A stretch of 64,000 bases of DNA from Branchiostoma floridae (Eukaryota > Chordata > Leptocardii > Amphioxiformes > Branchiostomatidae), in NCBI RefSeq assembly GCF_000003815.2, contig NC_049987.1, positions 2,977,395 through 3,041,394 of the forward strand, read 5' to 3'. Every line of letters starts with the position of its first letter. Within the stretch, counting starts at the first letter, position 1. Position numbers and translations under genes: made by a program. Shown here piece by piece: positions 57,401 to 64,000 of the stretch. The notes under the pieces are model-generated. The model had not been told where the DNA came from. It searched no databases and saw nothing but the letters and a program-made list of their open reading frames with translations.

Positions 57401-59564
57401 GCGCATTGAAATGCCTCTGCCAACTGCAGCAGCCGCGGTACCGGGTCGTTCTGGTTAACGATGGTGAGGAGGTTGTCTGACAGGTCGTGCTTTTCTGCGT
57501 AGTTGCGCATCTCGATGTCACCAAAGAACGGAGCTCCGATAGCGATGGATAGGACCTTCTCTGTGTCACGAGCGCATCTTTTCAAGTCAGCAAGCATGGT
57601 AAGCGTCACAATGTGAGCCACTGCACCTCCCATGCTGTGCCCACACACGACAATACGCGCGCAGTTGTCGCCATAGACGTACTTACGCAGAATTGGATCA
57701 ACGGGAAAGCAGGAGGCCAACTTCAGGAAGCCAGCGTGACACTTCCCGCCCATGGCAGACTCACCTTCAGTGCCAGAGCCTTGCCAAATGGACAGATCTG
57801 ACAGTATGTCTTCATAGCTCTGTGTACCTAACAAGAGATGTTTCAATCTCAATTTTTCCCAAATGGATTTTATGAGGTAAAAAAAGAATTATCAATATCT
57901 CAAAGAATATAAATGAACCTTTTAACAACTTATAACAAAAATAACAAAGGAAGTTGTTACAAAACTAATATAGGATACTGAATGCATTATATATCAGCAA
58001 ACATGTTTCACACGAAAACATAAGACAACGAACAGTGGTAAGTACCGCCTCCCGTACGAATTCGTTGGGAATCCGACGGATTTGGAGCACACAGACACAC
58101 CGTAGAACTTTACGTGCAGGAAAAACTTTGTGTGCCATCGGGCTGCGGATTCGCCCCCACCCTCCCTCCCCGTAAGTGCCAGCCGAGTGCGGGCGACGCA
58201 CCTACCATGTACAGTACGAACGTTTGCAGACATACGTGGCGGACGTGGTCTCCCCAAAAAAACGTACGGACAAATTGTACGTGCGGCGGGTTGTGCCCTT
58301 ATTATTATTAGCTTTACTGACTACTAACTGCTTACCTCTAAACGCAATGAACAGCTCTTCCTTATCGTCTGTCTCAGCCAGCATGTAGGTGAGCCTCCCG
58401 TGTCTGGACACGCAGACTTCCCCGAAGTTGTGCAGACACCGGTTCTCTGGTTTGTTGAGAAACTGCACGACCTTCTCGGGTCCGTCCTGGTAGATGGCCT
58501 GGCAGCACATCATGGCCCGCTGGATGTCGTCCATGCCGACTTTTGCGGACAGACGAGGCGGCATTGACGAGGCTGAAGCTTTTTTAGGCGGTCCATCTGT
58601 AACTACAAATTCCATAACATTGTACACATAACCGGCCTAGAGGTTTGCATTGTAAATTGTAATGTCTAATCATCTTCGTTTGCATGTGCGAAATTCACAG
58701 TATCTACAGCTGGGAGAATGGAGATGAAAGGTAAAAGAGAGGGAGAGAAATTGATTAAATAAATTAGGAACTAGGAAAGCAAAACAGTATACGTATGACT
58801 TCCATGATATGATGACAGCAAACTTCAAGCGCGGAGATTTTGCCATTCTTTGCACTTTGCACCTCCTTGAGTTACCCTCGTACAATGTTTTTTTTTTTAA
58901 GCAAAATCGTCCCGTGCAGTTAGTAATGCTGGTGTTTTGCGTCGATGAGCGGTTATACCTTACGGTAAGGTTAACGTTATGTCCGATACTTAAAAATACA
59001 GATAGAGAAAAAAAATAGTAGACTTGTCCTTATCTCACTCACTCTCTGCCATAAGAGCCCTGTATCACTCAAAAGTCATGTCCACAACAAGACGTTCCGT
59101 TGCAATACATTACAAATCCGACAGGGTGTTCATCACCGTACATGACCGTCGTCTTTTCGACCCCTGCCCATCCATGCATAAAAATCATTAGGAGCCACCT
59201 TCGGCTTCTTGAGCAATGCTTGTCACACAAACACACGGAAAACATTCTTGGCAGGGTAGCAAGGTGCTTTCTACTCACCTGGACCATCAGTTTTAACCTG
59301 GACCTTGCACTTGACCTCGTACTCTTTGTTGGCCTTCAAGTTGAACAGGCTGTCATTCCCATCTCCATTTGAGAAAATGAACTCGTTCTGCTCTACGTCG
59401 ACAAGACCGTAAGGATACTCAGGAAGTTCAAGAGCTTGTTTGAGTTTATTTGGTGTTACATCCTTCAGTTTGAGTTTAAGCTTTGTTTCAGAATAGACAA
59501 ACACAGCTGTGGAAGTGGCTAACACAGCTGTGGAAGTGGAGTTCTTGCTTTCTGCATTCCCCAT
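47085..59564 (-). CDS. Class 3 lipase fused to an IRG/dynamin-like GTPase domain
   Basis: Fourteen exons: 59564-59279, 58596-58336, 57827-57379, 56870-56531, 56237-56070, 55584-55492, 54862-54693, 51346-51160, 50766-50566, 49469-48947, 48823-48721, 48402-48091, 47973-47749 and 47315-47085. They sum to 3549 nt, exactly 1182 codons plus stop, and every junction agrees in phase. Domains: Met-Gly N-terminus (1-95), class 3 lipase (about 96-460), beta-rich and helical middle (460-718), hydrophobic Gly/Ala segment (719-890), GTPase (928-1182). Predicted cytosolic and membrane-attached, hydrolysing lipid esters, with a nucleotide-dependent module. One intron uses a GC donor (56070/56069). I know no well-characterised gene with this architecture; an immune or membrane-remodelling role is inference. 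Confidence 0.78.
48721..48823 (-). CDS. Acidic connector exon
   Basis: A 103-nt exon (phase 2 to 0) encoding MLIKELPEVPSEQEDSDNTD and DVYNLERTLYKKYK between the membrane segment and the GTPase domain. Acceptor ATTTAG, donor AAA|GTTAGT. Confidence 0.65.
48947..49469 (-). CDS. Glycine-zipper membrane segment
   Basis: A 174-residue exon: a hydrophobic helix (AAVLLVGGIAGLGTAGYAAA), an Ala/Gly stretch, then seven near-identical copies of the 12-residue unit GGAMGAAGAGVA preceded by one diverged unit, and an Ala8 run into WYLRKKEQNYQ. The GxxxG spacing is typical of glycine-zipper transmembrane helices that pack or oligomerise in membranes. The basic residues after Trp-Tyr suggest a membrane boundary. 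Acceptor TGTAG, donor CAG|GTCGG (phase 2). The repeats are encoded by the 36-bp minisatellite at 49048-49305, so length may vary between individuals. Confidence 0.72.
49048..49305. repeat. 36-bp coding minisatellite
   Basis: About seven near-perfect copies of a GC-rich 36-bp unit. All forward and reverse frames stay open across it, explaining several spurious overlapping frames. It is in frame with the lipase-GTPase gene. Confidence 0.95.
50268..50400 (-). mobile_element. tRNA-derived SINE fragment
   Basis: On the minus strand: gtggcgtaactgataaagtg (A-box-like), then aggtcacgaattcgatacca (B-box-like), then ccccagacgttgtgcc and gcacttaacacgacc. Same family as 32393-32588. Lies in the intron between 50566 and 49469 of the lipase-GTPase gene. 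Confidence 0.7.
50566..51346 (-). CDS. Helical segment before the hydrophobic region (two exons)
   Basis: Exon 51346-51160 encodes LTLSEWAVKDLKPAVLVKAI, then QQSFSNILLAP and KEDTVLKLLNRLDGQRKTVR. Exon 50766-50566 encodes MKNVVKLNEIIDNAAGLNDL, EDLDQVVKEIIDEFGQSL and a final GMVTVAGVLAG running into the next hydrophobic exon. Predicted mostly helical; no domain name. Confidence 0.65.
52057..52197. mobile_element. Fragment of the TACAGTCAAACCTG MITE family
   Basis: Contains gcgaccacctggccatttcg, accgctttttctcggtccc and cgaccacctgtccaa, as in 21584-21788, but no terminal inverted repeats. Intronic. Confidence 0.6.
52755..52931. mobile_element. 177-bp foldback element
   Basis: Left tcaagcagaggttaggctcc and right gcgcctaacctctgctcgg are inverted. 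Pairing continues through ggctgtttttttaa/ttaaaaaaacagcc, acgtttt/aaaacgt, gggctttctattttgt/acaaaatagaaagcac, about 80 bp per arm around a ~15-base loop. Intronic. Confidence 0.8.
53203..53319. mobile_element. Right half of a TACAGTCAAACCTG MITE
   Basis: Matches 21670-21788 from accatttatactatgcat to the terminus caggtttgactgta; the left end is missing. Intronic. Confidence 0.7.
54693..56870 (-). CDS. Post-lipase helical and beta-rich region
   Basis: Exon 56870-56531: FRRIVKKVLPTLMESLKV, a hydrophobic helix with GGQALASAASAI, then TPLGWYMIITHY. Exon 56237-56070: HAISEY and GKPTELSVTRNFELAAVQY. Exon 55584-55492: ARKQKKLRIRINGGHLDFFV. Exon 54862-54693: DDEVTLECELKDNIPW and KIHVTTHFEVKDVPVTGEM. 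The alternating strands suggest one or two beta-sandwich domains. No family assigned. The intron between 56070 and 55584 has a GC-AG form with an otherwise perfect donor AAG|GCAAGT. Confidence 0.65.
55831..56052 (-). repeat. Dispersed repeat copy (family of 19829-20640)
   Basis: Shares ctgcagtaccaaggtcacac, gggacccaaacctgac and an ending tatctgaaacacacac with that family, inverted. It lies immediately downstream of the GC donor at 56070, so the intron start borders the repeat. Confidence 0.5.
57228..57333. mobile_element. Second CTCCAAGCA foldback MITE
   Basis: tattctccaagcatagattt and aaatctatgcttggagtata are inverted ends about 106 bp apart. Same termini as 17673-17813 but different centre. 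It sits between exons 57379 and 56870, only 46 bases from the lipase exon donor. Confidence 0.68.
57379..58596 (-). CDS. Class 3 lipase catalytic exons
   Basis: Exon 58596-58336 ends KEELFIAFRG and exon 57827-57379 starts GTQSYEDILSDLSIWQG. Together they form the IAFRGT.s..D...Dl block typical of Lipase_3. Then GKCHAGFL, the nucleophile elbow IVVCGHSMGGAVA (Ser247), GAPFFGD and LTIVNQNDPVPRLLQ (Asp310). A His in LKEHAISEY (residue 452, exon 56237-56070) is placed as expected for the third triad member. Class 3 lipases hydrolyse acylglycerols or phospholipids; the true substrate is unknown. No signal peptide, so it is intracellular. Confidence 0.85.
59030..59270 (-). repeat. Dispersed repeat copy at the end of lipase-GTPase exon 1
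   Basis: Shares tctctgccataagagccctg-like text, atcactcaaaagtcatg, aaaatcattaggagccacct and a tail of cacacaaacacac with 24680-24950. It begins eight bases beyond the donor at 59279. Confidence 0.55.
59279..59564 (-). CDS. First coding exon with N-myristoylation-type start
   Basis: The ATG at 59564 begins MGNAESKNSTS: Gly2, small residue 3 and Ser6 fit the N-myristoyltransferase pattern MGxxxS. Next comes a beta-type region with VFVYSETKLKLKLKDV, LELPEYPYGLVDVEQNEF and NKEYEVKCKVQVKTDGPG. Donor CCAG|GTGAG, phase 1. The start was chosen because it is the first Met of the open frame and because the myristoylation signal follows at once. Confidence 0.68.
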
Positions 59565-59972
59565 TTTGCATGTGATGTGTCCTGTGTTGAAAATGAGGCA
59601 GATGTCAACCGTGAAGTGTAGAAAGCAAGTAAAGGAATGGAAATAACTGATTTTTTAAAAACGTTTTCATATGTTTTTGTGATGTAGTAAATGCCACTCT
59701 TTGATTCTTCGGAACAATAATTTTTAGCATAAAAACTTGAATGGAGTCATTTTTCATGAAATAAAATTCATATTACCTGTTTCAATGTGTTACAAGTAAG
59801 GTAAATCGTCTTGATTAATATTATTTTTAATCACAACACTCATAACTACGTTATGGGCGTATATAGCTAGTGCAGGTCGATACAAGCCAAAAGCAGCCCT
59901 TTCAATTACTAACATTTACAATTACTACAGGCAAACGTAAGAGGAGTTTGTCCTTTATATAATATGGAATGT

Positions 59973-60230
59973 GTAGTGTCTTGTGGAGACTATCTAGTGT
60001 CTTGTGGAGACTATCTAGTGTCTTGTGGAGACTATCTAGTGTCTTGTGGAGACTATCTAGTGTCTTGTGGGGACTATCTAGTGTCTTGTGGAGACTATCT
60101 AGTGTCTTGTGGGGACTATCTAGTGTCTTGTGGGGACTATCTAGTGTCTTGTGGGGACTATCTAGTGTCTTGTGGGGACTATCTAGTGTCTTGTGGGGAC
60201 TATCTAGTGTTTTGTGGGGACTATCTAGCA
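59973..60230. repeat. 21-bp minisatellite, 12 copies
   Basis: Unit tagtgtcttgtggagactatc, about 12 copies; later copies have ggg in place of gga. As 21 is divisible by three, three frames stay open, but there is no start context or splice signal supporting coding. It lies ~410 bases upstream of the lipase-GTPase ATG. Confidence 0.95.
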
Positions 60231-60299
60231 CCCCATTCTGTTGTCATTAGCGTTTCTTGTCGTTAAAAATGGGAAATTATTAGGCGATAGTGTCGGGTA

Positions 60300-60535
60300 T
60301 AGATTACGATCCAATGTTCCAGATCGCTGTCATTAACGAGAGTTGTCGGTGGTAGATTAAGAGGGAGCTGCCGCGCAATGCGTGATGGGAGTCGAGCAGA
60401 CCAGCTGATCAGCATGATCAAAATGGCGGCCTTTTCGTAGCGATAGCCCGGTATCCAGCCTGGCGTCCATCCCTGGCGTTATCCGGTCGGCAGTCGAACG
60501 GACTTCCCTGGAAAGAAGGTTCTTTGTCCAAAGGT
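60300..60535 (+). promoter_or_regulatory. Candidate divergent promoter and noncoding first exon
   Basis: A locally CpG-richer segment with catgatcaaaatggcggcct (YY1-type AAAATGGCGGCC) at about 60414-60433, followed by a good donor ccaaag|gtaaag at 60534. The frame from that ATG stops within six codons, so the exon would be 5' UTR. A gene running right, out of the window, is plausible. Confidence 0.35.
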
Positions 60536-60559
60536 AAAGTATACTACTAGTAAGGCGGT

Positions 60560-61832
60560 TTTCAGACCATGGCTAAAATGTTCCTTTGTTCTACCGGGAT
60601 CAGAGTAACCAGACCAGTTATAAGGTATTTGACAAAATTTGTCTTGCATGCTTCAATATTCAGTTTAATTTAGTAGACTTCTTGATGCAGGCCACTCAAA
60701 ATGCTGAGGAGACCTTTTCAAGTAACAAGTAAGTAAGTTAAGGCACTGAAGTTAGATATTTGCTTGGCTCTCTGGTCCACATATTGAGATATTTTCCCAG
60801 TTTATGCATATGGCTAATAAAGTAGTGCTTTAGGGGGTTCCAAGAAAAGATGGGCTAGGCTAGGCAGTGCAGGCTACCTCGGCAGCTACTAGCAACCTCC
60901 CCATTTTATAGGGCTTTTTCAGTCACATAATCCTCCACCTAGCAACTAAACGGCCACCATATCGCAAGTGAAGTCTGCCATTTTGGTGTACCAGCTGCAG
61001 ATTCAGCCCTCCTATGTAGTGAGGCCCTACTGCAACTCTCCATAAAAATTGTAAATATTTCCCAAAACAATGCACAATTTACCTTCAAAAAATTTAGTTT
61101 CATAATCGCAGTGTTTTGCCATGTGGTGGGATGTTGGTTCTGCACCGGCAAAGCGCACACAAATTGGGTAACAGTAAGATTTGTTCTGCGATTCTCCAAC
61201 AAAGCTGGAACAAACAAACAAAGGGAAACACTATTGTGATGACTCAGGGATAATATTTGATTTCTGCAATACGAAGAGCAGATCTAACTGTGTGTAGTAC
61301 ACATTTCGTATCAAGACAAGGCAGCAAGCGATGGGCTAGTTTCAATGTCCACTGGATACCCACTTCCGGTGATAGTTAGTGATTAACTCTAGTAGCAGGA
61401 AGAGCATATCCCCTAGTTCTCTGATGAATTTCTATGGAACACAAAGAAGACTACATGATGCTGACTGTGCACTCAAAATGGTCCTGTCTTGACACATGCT
61501 AGGTCAGGGATAGATAGGGCTGTTGTGAAAATAATGCTGCTATGTTGCTACCGATAGCAAAGGATGTCCAGAATGATTGTTAGATCCTTGTCAGCTGTTG
61601 TTTCTGTCATAGCCTGCATGAAAATTTTCACCGCTCCACACCTATGTACCCCTTGACCTCTGCATGGGTCGTTGGAGCATCATGACTGTTCCGTTGAAAA
61701 TTCTACGGCATTGAAATTGCACAATGGCCTACAACAAATGTGACTGCGCCATTACCAAAATCAAGCGCCAGTTGAAAACAGTACCCTTTCTATTATGCTT
61801 GGTTAATTAGGTGGGTATCAGTACAGGGATTG
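60560..61832. other. No gene recognised
   Basis: No convincing exon. A minus-strand frame at about 61090-61215 has plausible flanking AG and GT but mismatched phases and no family match. Confidence 0.4.
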
Positions 61833-62150
61833 CAGGGCTCGAAATTCATTTTTGGGATTAGGTGCACTGGTGCACCCAGCTTAAAAAATTGGGTGCACCA
61901 AAAAATTTTGGGTGCACCAGTTGAATTTAAGTAATAACCTAATAATAAAACTTAGTTACAAGCTATCAAATTCTTAAACAAGTACCATGACAGACATTTT
62001 TATTATCTTTCTAACACTTAGATTTCAAGAATATGATGTATACTTTGATATCTTTACATACATGAACCTAAGAAATACAAATGTATTTGGGTGCACAGCT
62101 CCAATTTTGGGTGCACCTGGGTGCACATGCACCCAGTATTTCGAGCCCTG
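61833..62150. mobile_element. hAT-like short element with CAGGGCTCGAAAT ends
   Basis: The ends cagggctcgaaat and atttcgagccctg are perfectly inverted. Inside, gggtgcacc and its complement recur at both ends as subterminal repeats. Adjacent 8-mers do not match, so no target duplication is visible. Confidence 0.6.
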
Positions 62151-62573
62151 GACTGTCACAAAATTCTTGTATCACCGGGCAGGAAAAACTGACAGGAAAG
62201 AGATCAGTTATTCGTCTTATTCTGTCTTTTAAATTTAAGGGAGATAGTTTGCTGAGTTCGCTAATATTAAACAGTCACCCAGCCATGCCAAAGGAGAAAA
62301 AAGGAAGTATGTTGAAACAAAATTAACTGATGAATGTTACGCCTTCGTTTTCTATCTGCCTATTAGTTGTTGATAATGAAAATAACTTAAATGTTCTTCC
62401 ATTGTACAATTTGAACATACACATAATACAGATGGTAACTTGCAACACAGAGACCTCTACACATACTAGTACACATGTCTTGCTCTCCAAAATATGATAT
62501 GGCACTACTGTACTACTATAGTAGGTCCGGACTTGAACCTGATCCTATGAACTGTGGTGTCAACCTGACCTTG

Positions 62574-62765
62574 GTGTCATATTGGCATAACAATTACTAC
62601 TTAGGATGTTTGACCCAGAACCCAGAGGTCCTGGGTTTGAATCCCCTGACATCATGAGTGACATGCCACTGATATTGTGCCCATTGGAAAGTCACTAGAC
62701 ATTACTTTCCTCACTTCACTTAGGTGGAAACTGGTACCTACATGTAACTGTGGTGCATCCCTTTG
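62574..62765 (+). mobile_element. tRNA-derived SINE
   Basis: ttggcataacaattactact (A-box-like), gaggtcctgggtttgaatcc (B-box), then body text gacatgccactgatattgtg, ggaaagtcactagacatta and cttcacttaggtggaaactg. Head and body match the SINE family at 32393-32588. Confidence 0.72.
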
Positions 62766-64000
62766 ATCATGATAGGAATCCGATGTTAAAACTTAAATGG
62801 TGGCCCAGTGTTTGAAGAGAGAGACACCTCGGTCATGTTAAAGAGTCCACCACACAGAGTAGTACCACTACTACTAGTAATTTATGGCATATACATGTAT
62901 TTATCTTGTAGGGTCATCTCTTCAGTTTTCGAGAAGCTGATTTCCAAGGGAGCCCTTCAAATTAACAGTAATCATATACTGTATAATACATGACATAAAT
63001 GAAATACAATACTGCATACTCTGTATCTCTCTTTATTTCTTAAATTCTATCTCCCCCTCCCCCTCTTCACTATTACATTTATCTGTCCTCAAAACTTGCA
63101 AGAAATTCTGAACAGTGTGTTAAATTGTGGAATGGCTCAAACTTAAAATGATAGATCAGCCATGTCAGTGTCAGCAGCAGCATTGAAGTTGGGTTCAAAG
63201 CAATGTAGCAACTAGCACATCAGTGTGCCACATTAGTCTACTGTACCAGTTTGAAAGTGCAACTCATTGTGGTACACAATAACTGCTTCCATCTTTCTAT
63301 TTTATATTATTTGGTGTTGCTCAAGTCAATGCAACGCTAGTGTAGGCCACCTCTAGAAACTGAACTAAGGCCATGTTCATATGTAGATTACATCCTATGG
63401 GAACCCATTTTGGCCAAAAAATTGGTCTTCATTATGAAATCTAAGTGGCCAGGAAGGTTAGGCAAATGACCAGATATTGAGTATTGAATATAGAACAATA
63501 GAAATTATTTTTGTTATTTGAGTCTAATTTTGACATCTTCTTTGTCCATGGAATTGATGTTGGCATACTGAAACATTAGCATAGTATATTTAGAATGTTT
63601 TTGTTTTTTTTTGCAATTTGCCTCATATTTGCAGCAGCTTTGTACGGTTTACATCATGGTTGAAATTTTTTTTTTTTAATGGTGGAAAATTGACTTTTGT
63701 ATAATACCACAATGTACTAAAGTTGATTGATTCTATGATTGCATGTGGTGAGAAGGAATATTGAAGTAGTGTCAGAACAGTCATAGCTGTAACTTCCTTG
63801 TAGGGCTGTGTACCTAGATACCCGTACCTGAATAGTCTGAACTGTACCGGTAACATAGTCTAGGTACTGGTCCGGACCTGTTCTGTACCTAAACAAACTA
63901 CATGCAGTAGTGGGTTGTATTGTTATAAGCTTGCAGTTGAAAATTAAGAATCAAACAATGATGACAAGTACATTACTATAACAGTCAGTTGGCTATTTTT
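62766..64000. other. No gene recognised
   Basis: A/T-rich sequence with no supportable exon or repeat family. Possibly intron of a rightward gene starting near 60.4 kb. Confidence 0.4.

Noticed and set aside
59964-60266. Repeating VSCGDYL / HKTLDSP frames as a repeat protein
   Set aside because: A 21-bp minisatellite is open in several frames on both strands by arithmetic; no domain, signal peptide or splice sites support coding.
60939-61221. Minus-strand open frame with SYCYPICVRF and HHMAKHCDYE as a zinc-finger exon
   Set aside because: Flanking AG and GT exist but the entry and exit phases differ and no partner exons or known finger spacing were found.

Overview
The window is animal genomic DNA, most likely lancelet (Branchiostoma). 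The basis is inference from three things: modular secreted genes built from phase-1 exons, dense short transposons and SINEs, and CR1-like LINEs. It holds three multi-exon protein genes. All exon boundaries given here were read from AG/GT splice signals and codon phase, without transcript support. It also has three 100-base assembly gaps (14953-15052, 26053-26152, 28990-29089).

Region 1 (1-19.4 kb, minus strand) is the 5' part of a secreted modular gene. It has a signal-peptide exon (19307-19394), two uromodulin-type D8C exons (9.2-9.6 and 7.9-8.3 kb), then a five-exon block that occurs twice: two linkers, Cys-rich module X, a Thr-rich linker, and module Y. The gene runs off the left edge. 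Its introns hold a truncated non-LTR retrotransposon inside a ~240-bp tandem repeat, a second RT fragment, a nearly full-length CR1-like LINE (12.6-17.6 kb), MITEs and long microsatellites.

Region 2 (19.4-35 kb) shows no convincing gene. It contains MITEs, octamer-rich tandem repeats, a tRNA-derived SINE and a ~1.07-kb terminal-inverted-repeat element just upstream of the next gene.

Region 3 (35.2-42.9 kb, plus strand) is a secreted protein: signal peptide, then [Sushi, unrecognised Cys domain, EGF, HYR] twice, then Sushi, unrecognised domain, EGF, EGF and C-type lectin. The cassettes are recent tandem duplications of ~2.08 kb including their introns. The lectin exon carries an extra T that breaks the frame in this assembly.

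Region 4 (47.1-59.6 kb, minus strand) is the most unusual gene. Fourteen exons join exactly in frame into a predicted 1182-residue protein: myristoylation-type N-terminus, class 3 lipase with a complete apparent Ser-Asp-His triad, a beta-rich middle, a glycine-zipper segment encoded by a 36-bp minisatellite, and a C-terminal IRG/dynamin-like GTPase domain with P-loop and DxxG but no recognisable TKxD.

Region 5 (59.6-64 kb) has a 21-bp minisatellite, a probable divergent first exon or promoter near 60.4 kb, a hAT-like short element and a SINE. Genes 1 and 2 look like rapidly evolving extracellular recognition or mucosal proteins and gene 3 like an intracellular membrane-acting enzyme. There is no evidence that the three act together.
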